Below are positions 1-8,167 of a DNA stretch of 64,000 bases, in pieces (the stretch's first letter is position 1; each line of letters starts with the position of its first letter). Position numbers and translations under genes: made by a program. The stretch comes from Curtobacterium sp. MCPF17_002. GTDB lineage: Bacteria; Actinomycetota; Actinomycetes; Actinomycetales; Microbacteriaceae. The stretch lies in NCBI RefSeq assembly GCF_003234115.2, contig NZ_CP126251.1:558001-622000 (forward strand), in the 5' to 3' direction. A model generated the notes under the pieces. That model was not told the DNA's origin. It searched no databases and saw only the letters and a list, made by a program, of their open reading frames with translations.

Positions 1-100
1 GGGCGTCCGTGACGAGCCGGCCGAGGTGTTCGGCGTAGCCCTCGACGTCCTCGAACGAGACGTACCCGACCCCGGGCCAGCCCACTCGACTCCATCGCAC
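1..100 (-). CDS. 5' end of an unidentified gene leaving the window
   Basis: The minus strand opens at a GTG at position 100 and reads about 33 codons to the window edge without a stop, with strong G/C third positions. The peptide includes GWPGVGYVSFEDVEGYAEH and matches no family I can name. An in-frame TAG lies at 110-112. A TAGGCT box ends six bases before the GTG, the spacing of an actinobacterial leaderless start, which is why this start was chosen. It would be transcribed away from the glycosidase gene. Existence is moderately supported; function is unknown. Confidence 0.45.
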   Translation of the reverse strand, partial: MRWSRVGWPGVGYVSFEDVEGYAEHLGRLVTDA

Positions 101-210
101 CTCGCGAGCCTACAGGCCCGTCGTCGCGCGGATCGACGGGCATTTCCATCGCTCGTGTCGTGCATACGAACAATTCGTCGGCGCCCCGAGCAGCCCACCA
201 CGATGGCACC

Positions 211-1800
211 ATGCGACCTCTGACGCGGCGCCGCACGCTGCCCACCCTCCTCGCGATCGGTGTGGTGACCTCCGGCCTCGCGCTCGATCCCACCTCCGCT
301 CGCGGAGCCACCGACCTCACCGTGGACATCGACGGCGCCACCGCGATCATCGCGCCGGGTGACCCGATCGCGTTCCGCGTCCCCGGGTGCCTGACCGAGG
401 CGACCGACTGGCGGGTCACCGACTCCGAGAGCAAGCCCGCCGGGTCCGGATCACACCCGTCCTCCACCTCGGCCGACGCTGCACGATCGCTCCCCGGTGG
501 CACCGCGACCACGCCGGGCATCTACCGCCTGTCCGTCACGTGCGGCACGGCGACCGGGTCGACGCGGTTCGTCCGCTCGTCCGGCCCCGCCGTCGCCGAC
601 CCGTTCTTCGGCTTCGCCGTCGACGCCGGCGCCGGCTCGGCAGCCGAGGTCCTCCCCACCTTCCAGGCGATCGGCGGCGGCAGCTACCGGCAGGACCTCC
701 AGTGGCAGGCGGTCGAGAAGACGCCGGCCCGGTTCGACTTCACGCCCATCGACCCGCGGATCGACCCGTGGGTGCACGAGGCCGGCGTCGCGCCGCTCTT
801 CGTGCTCGACTACGGCAACACCGCGCACACCGGCAGCTCGATGACCCCGCCCGACATGGCCGTGCCGGAGCAGCGTGCCGCGTGGGAGCGGTTCGTGGTG
901 AACACCGTGTGGCACCTCCGCGAGCGCCACCCGAGGGCCGACCTGTCCTTCGAGGTCTGGAACGAGTGGAACAACTTCCACGGCTCGTTCCCCGCCACCC
1001 CAGAGGCGTACCTCCCGCTCGCCGAGGTCACCTTCAAGGCGATCCGGGCGGTCGACCCGACCATCCGTGTCGTCGGACCGGGCGTGAACGCGGTCTCGCT
1101 CCCCGAACGCGAGTGGATGACCCGCTGGTTCGAACTCGGCGGTGCGCGGTGGGTCGACGCCATCAGCGTCCACCCGTACTCGCAACCCTGGGCACCGGAG
1201 GAGTGCGCCGCCGGACTCGGCTGCATCGCCGACACCCTCGCCGCGCTGCGGGAACAGGCCGCGGAGCACCCCTCGGCCTCGGGCGGGCCGGCACCGATCT
1301 GGATCACCGAGGTCGGCTGGCCGGCGACCGGGGTCACCCGGGTCGACGAAGCGGACCTCGCCGCGTTCCTCGTCCGGACACACGCCCTTGCCGCCGAGAG
1401 CGGTGTCGAGCGCGTGTACACGTTCGAACTCGCGCAACCGAACGCCCGGAGCGGTCGCACCTTCGCCCTCACCGGCGGCGTCGGGACCGGGTACGAGCCC
1501 CGACCGGCCGCTGCCGCCTACCTCACCATGCAGCGGATGCTCGCCGGCATGCGGGTCGTCGGCAGCACGGCGCGCGACACCACGCGACAGGTCGAGTTCG
1601 TGTCGGCCGACGGACGACGCCACGTGCGCGTGGTCTGGCAGACGGTCGACCGGTTCGCCGACCAGTCCGTCACCGTACCGCTGCCGGGCACGGGGACCCT
1701 CGTCGAGGCGTACGGCGCCCGCAAGCCGGTGACCGCGACGAAGGGGTCCCTGACCATGACGGCCAAGTGGAGTCCTCGGTACGTCGTCTGGACCGACTGA
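211..1800 (+). CDS. secreted clan-A glycoside hydrolase (GH39/GH5-like)
   Basis: The roughly 529-aa protein begins with an Arg-rich stretch and a hydrophobic segment typical of a Sec signal peptide, cleaved near ARGA. Next comes a small beta domain (about 30-130), then a TIM-barrel-like catalytic region. VWNEWNNF carries the probable acid/base Glu and WITEVGWPATG the probable nucleophile Glu, the clan GH-A arrangement. The ATG at 211 was preferred to the in-frame one at 160 because it sits directly before the signal peptide. It is the first gene of the EPS locus and overlaps the acyltransferase start by one base. Inference: it trims or releases the exported polysaccharide, as PslG does in Pseudomonas. 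Family assignment below clan level is uncertain. Confidence 0.85.
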   Translation: MRPLTRRRTLPTLLAIGVVTSGLALDPTSARGATDLTVDIDGATAIIAPGDPIAFRVPGCLTEATDWRVTDSESKPAGSGSHPSSTSADAARSLPGGTATTPGIYRLSVTCGTATGSTRFVRSSGPAVADPFFGFAVDAGAGSAAEVLPTFQAIGGGSYRQDLQWQAVEKTPARFDFTPIDPRIDPWVHEAGVAPLFVLDYGNTAHTGSSMTPPDMAVPEQRAAWERFVVNTVWHLRERHPRADLSFEVWNEWNNFHGSFPATPEAYLPLAEVTFKAIRAVDPTIRVVGPGVNAVSLPEREWMTRWFELGGARWVDAISVHPYSQPWAPEECAAGLGCIADTLAALREQAAEHPSASGGPAPIWITEVGWPATGVTRVDEADLAAFLVRTHALAAESGVERVYTFELAQPNARSGRTFALTGGVGTGYEPRPAAAAYLTMQRMLAGMRVVGSTARDTTRQVEFVSADGRRHVRVVWQTVDRFADQSVTVPLPGTGTLVEAYGARKPVTATKGSLTMTAKWSPRYVVWTD

Positions 1801-2984
1801 TGCGCCTCACACAGCTCGACGGCCTCCGCGGACTCGCGGTCCTGCTCGTCGTCGCCGGCCACGTCGCCGAGTCCGTCGTGCCGTACGGCGGCGTCGTCGG
1901 CGTGACGACGTTCTTCGTCCTGTCGGGCTTCGTGATCACGCGGGGACTCCTCGACGAGGTCGACGTCGCCGGCCGGATCGACCTGCGGCGCTTCTGGGCA
2001 CGGCGGGTGGCGCGGCTCCTGCCGGCCTTCGGGCTCCTCGTCGTCGTTGTCCCCGTGCTCGTCGTGGTGCTCGACGACCCCAGCCGTGCGGTCATCGGCT
2101 GGCAGGTGCTCGGCGCCGTGACCTACACCGCCGACTACGTCCGTGCGGTCGGGGGAGACCTCGGCGTCCTCGGGCACACGTGGTCGCTCGCGGTCGAGGA
2201 GCAGTTCTACGCCGTGTGGCCCCTCGTCCTCATCGGGCTCGTGGCCCTCGCCCGCCGCCGGCCCCGCTTCTCGGCCGTCCTCCTGGTCGCCGTCGTCGCC
2301 GCTGCTGTGTGCTGGCGCGTCGTCGCCACCGTCGTCGCGCCCTACGACTGGCTGGCGTACTCGTTCGACACGTCCGTCGCCGCGCTGCTGCTCGGGTGCG
2401 CCGGGGCCGTCGCGGTCCGCGTGGGGATCGTCCCTGCGGTCGCCGGCGTCCGCGGCATCGTCCTCGGTACGGCCGGGGTGCTGCTCCTCGGGCTGTCGAC
2501 GGTCTGCACGCTGCCGATCGCGCTCGGACCCGTCGACGGGATCACCCGGTGGGTGGGCACCACGGCGGTCGCGCTCGCCGCCCTCGTCGTGCTGTCCGCC
2601 GCCCGGGGTGCGGTCCCCGTGCTCGACCTCGCACCGCTGCGGTGGCTCGGCACGGTGTCGTACGGGCTCTACCTGTGGCACTTCGCGCTGTTGCAGCTCC
2701 GGCCCGGAGGCGAGTCCATCACGGGGCCGGCGCGCCTGGCGGTCATCGCGTTGGCACTCGTCGCGGCGACGCTGTCCTGGTACCTCGTCGAGCGGCCGGT
2801 GATCCGGGCAGTGCGCCGCCGTGGTCAGCCGGGCAGGGCGGCCGACGACGACGGGCCCGGCCACGACGGGCCAGCGCACGACGGGTCAGCGCACGACGGA
2901 CCCGGCCACGACGGGCCTGCGCACGACGGGCCTGCGCACGACGGGCCCGGCCGCAGCGAGGTCAGCGCGGTACCGGCCCGCTGA
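1800..2984 (+). CDS. membrane acyltransferase (acyltransferase 3 / OafA-YrhL type)
   Basis: This 394-aa protein starts with QLDGLRGLAVLLVVAGH, the acyltransferase-3 signature with its catalytic His, followed by TTFFVLSGFVITRGLL and about ten hydrophobic segments ending near residue 345. SLAVEEQFYAVWPL is another family motif. Such enzymes transfer acetyl or other acyl groups to surface sugars at the membrane. The start overlaps the stop of the glycosidase (TGATG), implying coupled translation. The last 45 residues are a hydrophilic tail of six five-residue HDG repeats. The 3' end overlaps the convergent glycosyltransferase gene by 23 bases. Inferred role: O-acylation of the EPS. Confidence 0.9.
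   Translation: MRLTQLDGLRGLAVLLVVAGHVAESVVPYGGVVGVTTFFVLSGFVITRGLLDEVDVAGRIDLRRFWARRVARLLPAFGLLVVVVPVLVVVLDDPSRAVIGWQVLGAVTYTADYVRAVGGDLGVLGHTWSLAVEEQFYAVWPLVLIGLVALARRRPRFSAVLLVAVVAAAVCWRVVATVVAPYDWLAYSFDTSVAALLLGCAGAVAVRVGIVPAVAGVRGIVLGTAGVLLLGLSTVCTLPIALGPVDGITRWVGTTAVALAALVVLSAARGAVPVLDLAPLRWLGTVSYGLYLWHFALLQLRPGGESITGPARLAVIALALVAATLSWYLVERPVIRAVRRRGQPGRAADDDGPGHDGPAHDGSAHDGPGHDGPAHDGPAHDGPGRSEVSAVPAR
2859..2948 (+). repeat. six 15-bp tandem repeats in the acyltransferase 3' end
   Basis: Six consecutive 15-base units, each containing CACGACGG, encode repeats of (G/A)HDG(P/S) in the cytoplasmic-looking C-terminal tail. Because the unit is a multiple of three, gain or loss of copies would change tail length without breaking the frame. 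Confidence 0.85.
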
Positions 2985-3837
2985 ACCAGCCCTGCAGCCG
3001 TCCGACCAGCTGGTCGACCTGGTGCGCCCGCGCCGGACGATCACGGCGGAGCGTCGTGACCGCGACCCCGACGACCGACCGCGCCGCCCAGTACGCGAAG
3101 TGGCCGAACTGCCCGTGCTTCCGGAGCACCCGGGCGAACCCGCGGTTGTAGCGCCGGACCTTCGCGCGGACGGCATCGACGTCGGGGTCGTCCCGCCACT
3201 CGCGGTGGTACACGGCGAGGTCGGCGCGGTACAGCACCCGGTACCCGAGGTCCAGGGTGCGCTGGACGTAGTCGGCCTCCTCGCCGGCACCGAACGGGGT
3301 GGCGCAGCCGGTGCCGAGCTCCGGGTCGAAGCCGCCCACTGCGTCGACGACGTCCGCGCGGAAGAACAGGCTCGCCGCCGAGATGGTCCGGGGGATCGTG
3401 CGCGGGCGCACCCAGGTCGTCGACGGCAGCCAGCGAAGGAGTCCCTGGTCGCCGTCGGGCGTCGCGATCGTGGCCGCGATCCCGTCGACCGGGTGCCCGT
3501 CGTGTGGGCGGGCGAACTGCTCGCGCACGGCCGTGAGGGTCCCCTCGGGGTACCAGCAGTCGTCGTCCGGGAACGCGACGTACTGCCCGCGGAGCTGCTG
3601 CATTCCGCGGTTCCGGCCGCGGCTGACCCCACGTGCGACGGGCTCGTGGACGTACTCGCCCCGGCCGGCGTCGATGAACGGCTGGACGAGGGCGCGGCAG
3701 CGCTGGTCCTCGTGCTGTTCGACCACGGTGACGAACACCGACTCGGGTTCGTGCTCGAGCGTCGACAGGCAGCGGGAGAGGTGTTCGGGCCCGCGGATCG
3801 TGCTGATCACGAGGTGGAAGGTGCTGTCGGTGCGCAT
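2962..3837 (-). CDS. glycosyltransferase family 2
   Basis: This 291-aa GT-A-fold enzyme begins STFHLVISTIRGPEHLSRCL. It has the sequence FPDDDCWYPEG, whose acidic cluster binds the metal and nucleotide sugar, and GRNRG ahead of it. It probably adds one sugar to the lipid-linked EPS repeat unit at the cytoplasmic membrane face. The ATG at 3837 overlaps the TGA of the upstream pyruvyl transferase by one base, so the two are co-transcribed with the kinase gene. Its 3' end overlaps the convergent acyltransferase gene. Donor and acceptor sugars cannot be read from sequence. Confidence 0.88.
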   Translation of the reverse strand: MRTDSTFHLVISTIRGPEHLSRCLSTLEHEPESVFVTVVEQHEDQRCRALVQPFIDAGRGEYVHEPVARGVSRGRNRGMQQLRGQYVAFPDDDCWYPEGTLTAVREQFARPHDGHPVDGIAATIATPDGDQGLLRWLPSTTWVRPRTIPRTISAASLFFRADVVDAVGGFDPELGTGCATPFGAGEEADYVQRTLDLGYRVLYRADLAVYHREWRDDPDVDAVRAKVRRYNRGFARVLRKHGQFGHFAYWAARSVVGVAVTTLRRDRPARAHQVDQLVGRLQGWFSGPVPR

Positions 3838-4961
3838 CAGGTGGTCTCCGGGGTCGTCACGAGGGGTTCGGTCAGTCGGTCGAGGTCGAGCGGTGCTCCG
3901 GAGCGCCAGGCGCTGAGGCGGTCGGCGAGGGTGCCGAGCGATCGCTGCATCGCGGCGACCGACCGGGCGATGGTGCGGCCGTCGTCGGCGCCCGAGTGAT
4001 CGATCGCGTGGTCCACGGCGTGGTCGATCACGTGGTCGACCGCAGCGGAGATCGTCGCCTCGGAGGCCCCGACGGTCGTGGTCGGCCGGGAACCGGTCAC
4101 GCTCATCCAGAAGTCGTCGCACTTCGACGCGTAGGCGAGCGGCACGGTGGGGACGCCGAGCGCGACGGCGGCGATGGCCCCGTGCAGTCGCTCGGAGACC
4201 AGCACGGTGCACGCGGCGATCGCGCGCATCGTGGCGTGGACGTCGCCCGTGTAGTCGTGGATCTCGACCGGTGCGGTGATCCGCGCCGCCAGCTCGCGGG
4301 CGACGGCCCGGTCAGCGCGGGACAGCGCGAAGACCCGGACCGGCAGGCGGTCCTGCGCGGCACGGCGACCCACGACGGCCGCGACGGCTGCGAGGTCGAA
4401 GCGCGTCGTCGGGTCCGACCCCAGGGTCACACCGATCGCGGGGGCACCGGACGGGGTGACCGGGCGGACGACGGGGTAGAGGAGAGCCGGGTCGCCGACG
4501 ACCTCGGTCGGCCCGAGGTGCTGCGACACCTCGTGCTGCGACAGCGGTCCGCGCACGCCGGCGAGGCGGAACCGGGTGCTGCGTCGCCAGGCCTCCCAGT
4601 CGTGCGGCTGGGAGGAGAGCAGGTGCGTGTCGGTCGACTCGGCGGCACCGAGCCCGAGCCCGACCACCGCCTCGGCGCCGTACGCCAGACCGGCCCGGCG
4701 TGCATGACCGGCCCAGGTCCCGAAGCCGACCGTGGTCCCGCCACCGAGGAGCACGAGCCGCCGTGAGCCGAGGGTCCGGAGACGGTGGGCGGCGATCGCG
4801 GGGGAGCGTTTCACGTAGGCGCGGGCGTGGAGCGGGGCCTCGACGTCGAGCGGCGCGTCGAGTGCTGCACGCCAGGTCTCGTGCAGCAGGTCGTCACCGA
4901 AGTTGTCGTAGCCCTGCCAGCCGAGGTAGACGAAGTCGCGGGTCACGCGGTCGCGGGTCAC
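3837..4961 (-). CDS. polysaccharide pyruvyl transferase family protein
   Basis: The 374-aa protein has GWQGYDNFGDDLL near the N-terminus, a glycine-rich LVLLGGGTTVGFG segment, RGPLSQ and VGDPALLYP, and late in the chain VSERLHGAIAAVALG, all landmarks of the CsaB/WcaK family. These enzymes add ketal pyruvate from PEP to glycans and make them acidic. The GTG start overlaps the kinase stop by four bases (GTGA). Between the catalytic domain and the C-terminus lies a short repeat of (V/I)DH units, DHVIDHAVDHAIDH, encoded by near-repeats at about 3998-4040. The opening residues (TRDRVTRD) are also duplicated. Inferred role: pyruvylation of the EPS. Confidence 0.87.
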   Translation of the reverse strand: MTRDRVTRDFVYLGWQGYDNFGDDLLHETWRAALDAPLDVEAPLHARAYVKRSPAIAAHRLRTLGSRRLVLLGGGTTVGFGTWAGHARRAGLAYGAEAVVGLGLGAAESTDTHLLSSQPHDWEAWRRSTRFRLAGVRGPLSQHEVSQHLGPTEVVGDPALLYPVVRPVTPSGAPAIGVTLGSDPTTRFDLAAVAAVVGRRAAQDRLPVRVFALSRADRAVARELAARITAPVEIHDYTGDVHATMRAIAACTVLVSERLHGAIAAVALGVPTVPLAYASKCDDFWMSVTGSRPTTTVGASEATISAAVDHVIDHAVDHAIDHSGADDGRTIARSVAAMQRSLGTLADRLSAWRSGAPLDLDRLTEPLVTTPETT

Positions 4962-6388
4962 GAGGTCTCCTCCATCGGGGTGGTCGACGAGGACCGGCGG
5001 GCGCGGGCCCGGCCGACGCGGCGCGGGCTCTCGCTCAGCGGCGCGGATGCCTCGTAGTGGTAGTAGGAACGCTCCTTGCGCTGGAGCGGGGTCTTGTTCA
5101 GCACGACGCCGAGCACCCCGGCTCCGATGCGCTGCATCCGCTCGTGGGCGGCCTGCACGTCAGCGCGACGGACGTGCCCGTTCATGCTGACGACGAGCAG
5201 GACGCCGGAGCAGATGGCCCCGAGGATCGCGGGGTCGGTCACGGGGAGTGCCGGCGGAGCATCGACGATCACGTAGTCGTAGCGGCGCTCGAGCTCCCGC
5301 ATCAGGTCGGCCATGTGCTGCGATCCGAGCAGCTCGCTGGGGTTCGGCGGGACGCGACCCGACGCCAGCACCGACAGGGGGTTCGTGTCGCCGACGGTCT
5401 GGATGGCGTCGTCGAGCGCGACCTGCCGGGCGAGCACGGTGGTGAGCCCGACGCGGCTCTCCAGGCCGAGGTAGTCGCCCACCTTCGGTCGGCGGAGGTC
5501 GGCGTCGACGAGCAGGACCCGCCCGCCGTTCTGGGCGAGCGTCATCGCGAGGTTGAGGGCCGTCGTGGACTTCCCCTCGCCGGGGCGGGCACTCGTCACG
5601 ACGAGGCTCTGCGACGACCCCTCGAGGTTGGTGAACGTCAACTGCGTCCGGAGTTGCCGGAAGGCCTCGGCGCGCGGGGTGTACCGGTTCGTGCCGTCGA
5701 GCAGCGGGTGGTCGCGCACGGTGTCGTCGATCGGGAACTCGCCGAGCACGCTGGTGTCGATCATCCGGTGCAGCACCTCGATCGACCGGAGGCGGGTGTC
5801 GAGGACCTCGCGGAGCAGGGCCCCGGCGATCCCGAGGGTGAGCCCGGCGAGGAGCCCGAGCGCGATGTTGACCGGCACCCGCGGGGTGAAGGGTTCCTCG
5901 GCGGGGATCGCTTCCTCGACCACGGAGAGGCGGATGACGGCGGTGCCGTTCCCGCGCTCGACCCGGGCGACGGCGTCGATGAGCTCGGCGGCGACCGCGT
6001 TCGCGATCGCTGCGGCCCGGTCGGGGTTCGTCGCGGTGGCACCGATGTCGATGATCACGGTGTCCGGCTCGGTCGAGACGTCGACGGCGTCCGCGATCTC
6101 GGCGTCCTCTCCGTGGAGGCCGGCCGCCGTGGCCGCCGCGCGCAGAACCTCGGGGGTGGTGGCGAGCGCGGCGTAGGAGGTCACCCGGGCTGCCGAGAAG
6201 TTGTTGCTCTGGCTGAGGTCGGCGATGGTGTCGCTGCCGCTCACCGAGACGAACACACCGGCCGTCGATCGGTACTCGGGCGTCTGGAAGTGCGTGACAC
6301 CGAACGCCGTGGCGACGCCGACGACCACCGCGATGGTGATCGTGAGCCACCTGCGACGCACCACGTCGAGGAACTGTACGAGCGTCAT
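4958..6388 (-). CDS. Wzz-type chain-length regulator fused to BY-kinase
   Basis: This 476-aa protein has an N-terminal Wzz domain with membrane segments near residues 15-35 and 170-195. A cytoplasmic bacterial tyrosine kinase follows, with Walker A (SARPGEGKST), Walker A' (VLLVDADLRRPK) and Walker B (YVIVDAPPAL). The C-terminus has a short tyrosine cluster (RSYYHYE), the usual autophosphorylation site. Such proteins control EPS polymerisation and export. The start at 6388 was chosen because the Wzz domain begins there; the upstream in-frame extension is not family-like. It leads a three-gene minus-strand operon and is divergent from the phosphatase gene, its likely antagonist. Confidence 0.93.
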   Translation of the reverse strand: MTLVQFLDVVRRRWLTITIAVVVGVATAFGVTHFQTPEYRSTAGVFVSVSGSDTIADLSQSNNFSAARVTSYAALATTPEVLRAAATAAGLHGEDAEIADAVDVSTEPDTVIIDIGATATNPDRAAAIANAVAAELIDAVARVERGNGTAVIRLSVVEEAIPAEEPFTPRVPVNIALGLLAGLTLGIAGALLREVLDTRLRSIEVLHRMIDTSVLGEFPIDDTVRDHPLLDGTNRYTPRAEAFRQLRTQLTFTNLEGSSQSLVVTSARPGEGKSTTALNLAMTLAQNGGRVLLVDADLRRPKVGDYLGLESRVGLTTVLARQVALDDAIQTVGDTNPLSVLASGRVPPNPSELLGSQHMADLMRELERRYDYVIVDAPPALPVTDPAILGAICSGVLLVVSMNGHVRRADVQAAHERMQRIGAGVLGVVLNKTPLQRKERSYYHYEASAPLSESPRRVGRARARRSSSTTPMEETS

Positions 6389-6424
6389 GTGCTGCCTTCC
6401 GGGTTGTCGGGTCTTCGCCGTTAG

Positions 6425-6444
6425 AATATCACATGGTGTAGTAT
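6425..6444. promoter_or_regulatory. divergent AT-rich promoter between kinase and phosphatase
   Basis: A short AT-rich island lies between the kinase start (6388) and phosphatase start (6477). On the plus strand TAGTAT (6439-6444) could be a -10 box for the phosphatase. On the minus strand TATTCT (6424-6429) could serve the kinase. It contains AATATCACAT, a motif resembled upstream of other surface-protein genes here. Box assignment is tentative. Confidence 0.5.
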
Positions 6445-6476
6445 TGCACTCGAACCCGACCGAACAGGAGCAGCCC

Positions 6477-7040
6477 ATGTCTCGGATCCTCATCGTGTGC
6501 GACGGCAACATCTGCCGGTCGCCCTACGTCGAACACGCACTCCGCGCACGCCTCGTCCAGCAGCGCGTCTCCGGCGTCGAACTGGAGAGCGCCGGTGGCC
6601 TGGCCCGGCTCGGACACCCGATGAACGAGCGGTCGGCCGCAGCACTCCGCGCCGACGGGATCGACCCAGCCGGGTTCCGCTCCCGCGGCCTCGACGACGT
6701 CCCCGCGCTCGCCGCGGTCGACCTCGTGCTGACGCTCGAACGTCGGCACCGCGCGGCGGTCCTCGACGTGGCGCCGTCGCTCCTCAAGCGGACCTTCACG
6801 CTCGCCGAGTTCACGCGGGCCGCGGTGCACCTCGCCGAATCCGGGGTGCCGGTTCCCCGCACGGGCCTCACCGCCGTCGTCGCCGCGGTCCGCTCGGCAC
6901 GCCTGCCCGGGTCCGCGCCGGACTCCGACGACGTCGCGGACCCGATCCGCGGTGACGACACCGACCACGAGCGCTTCCGCTCCCGCGTCGCCGAGCCGAT
7001 CGCCGTGCTCGCCGCCCTCCTCGCCCACGCCCACGCGTGA
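6477..7040 (+). CDS. low-molecular-weight protein tyrosine phosphatase
   Basis: The 187-aa protein opens with ILIVCDGNICRSPYVE, the C-x5-R P-loop of LMW-PTPs (catalytic Cys, Arg). Near residue 160 it has VADPIRGDD, whose Asp-Pro supplies the general acid. The ATG at 6477 follows an AGGAG site at good spacing; the long in-frame upstream extension crosses the promoter and is not coding-like. It faces the BY-kinase gene, as in Wzc/Wzb pairs, so dephosphorylation of the kinase tyrosine cluster is the likely job. Its GTGA overlap with the next gene ties it to the glycosyltransferase and polymerase genes. Confidence 0.93.
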   Translation: MSRILIVCDGNICRSPYVEHALRARLVQQRVSGVELESAGGLARLGHPMNERSAAALRADGIDPAGFRSRGLDDVPALAAVDLVLTLERRHRAAVLDVAPSLLKRTFTLAEFTRAAVHLAESGVPVPRTGLTAVVAAVRSARLPGSAPDSDDVADPIRGDDTDHERFRSRVAEPIAVLAALLAHAHA

Positions 7041-7096
7041 ACACCCACGAGCGACCACCCGTCCCCACCCTCGCGGCCCGACCCGAAAGGCGCCCC

Positions 7097-8167
7097 GTGT
7101 CCTCTTCCTCCACCTGGAGCGTCAGCCACGACTTCTTCTTCCAGCTCGGCGGTGCCGAACGCGTCAGCACGCACCTCGCCGCAGCGGTCGACACCGACGA
7201 CGTCTTCGCGATCGCCGGTGACCCCGCGGTCGAGGCCCAGCTCGGCCTCATCGGCACCCGTCACGTCGGCGGCCCGGGCTACACCCCGCGGAACTACCGG
7301 ATGCGGTCCCTGTCGCGCCCGGTGCTCGACCTCGTCCGCCGCCGGATCCCGGGCAACGTCATCTCGTCGTCGTACGCGTTCGCCCACCACGTCCGGGCCG
7401 ACGGAGCGCACGTCGTCTACTGCCACAGCCCACTCCGGCAGATCTGGAGCGGGCGCGACCTGTACGGCGGGCGCGCGCTCGCCGCGGTGGCGCCTGCGCT
7501 CCGTGCACTCGACCGCAGGGCGGCTCGACGAGCCGACGGCTACATCGCCACGAACCAGGTCGTCGCGGACCGCATCCGCCGGTTCTACGACGTCGAACCG
7601 CTCGCCGTCGTCCCGCCGCCCGTCGACGACGCGTTCGCCCGCGCCGGTCGCCCCGCCGTCGAGCGCGGGGCGGAGATCGTCTGGGCCGGCCGGATCGTCG
7701 AGCCGTACAAGCAGCTCGGCCTCCTCCTCGAGGCGATGCGGGACCTCCCGGACGTCACCCTCGTGGTCGCCGGGGACGGCCGCGACCGCGAGCGACTCCA
7801 GGCGACGGCGCCCGCCAACGTCCGCTTCCTCGGCGCCGTGGGCACCGAGACGCTCGCCGACCTCTACGCCGGTGCCGCCCTCGTGGTGTTCCCCTCCGAG
7901 GACGACTTCGGCATGGTCCCGATCGAGGCGATGACGGCCGGCGCCCCGATCGTGGCGTTCCGCGGTGGCGGCGCGGTCGAGACCGTCACCGACGGCTACT
8001 CGGGGGTGTTCTTCGACGAGCACACCACTGAATCCCTCCGCGCCGGGATCGTCCGCGGGCTCGGCCTCCGGTGGGACCACGAGGCCATCTCGGCCGACGC
8101 CGCCCGGTGGAGTGCCTCCGCGTTCGCCCGCCGGGTCCGCGCCGTCACCGATTCGATGGCGCCGTGA
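7097..8167 (+). CDS. glycosyltransferase family 4 (GT-B fold)
   Basis: About 356 aa. The sequence has GGAERVSTHL near the N-terminus (acceptor domain), VWAGRIVEPYKQL at the start of the donor domain and PSEDDFGMVPIEAMTAG, the E-x7-E motif of GT4 enzymes. It resembles the WbaZ-like mannosyltransferase group, but sugar specificity is not readable. A GTG at 7037 overlaps the phosphatase stop by four bases and is an alternative start. The GTG at 7097 was preferred because GAAAGG lies six bases upstream and the protein becomes family-like from there. It is followed with a GTGA overlap by the polymerase gene. Confidence 0.85.
   Translation: MSSSSTWSVSHDFFFQLGGAERVSTHLAAAVDTDDVFAIAGDPAVEAQLGLIGTRHVGGPGYTPRNYRMRSLSRPVLDLVRRRIPGNVISSSYAFAHHVRADGAHVVYCHSPLRQIWSGRDLYGGRALAAVAPALRALDRRAARRADGYIATNQVVADRIRRFYDVEPLAVVPPPVDDAFARAGRPAVERGAEIVWAGRIVEPYKQLGLLLEAMRDLPDVTLVVAGDGRDRERLQATAPANVRFLGAVGTETLADLYAGAALVVFPSEDDFGMVPIEAMTAGAPIVAFRGGGAVETVTDGYSGVFFDEHTTESLRAGIVRGLGLRWDHEAISADAARWSASAFARRVRAVTDSMAP

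Noticed and set aside
387..1799. The open frame that extends the acyltransferase ORF upstream to 387
   Set aside because: It overlaps the glycosidase gene in another frame, is Arg-rich, and family similarity starts only at the ATG at 1800.
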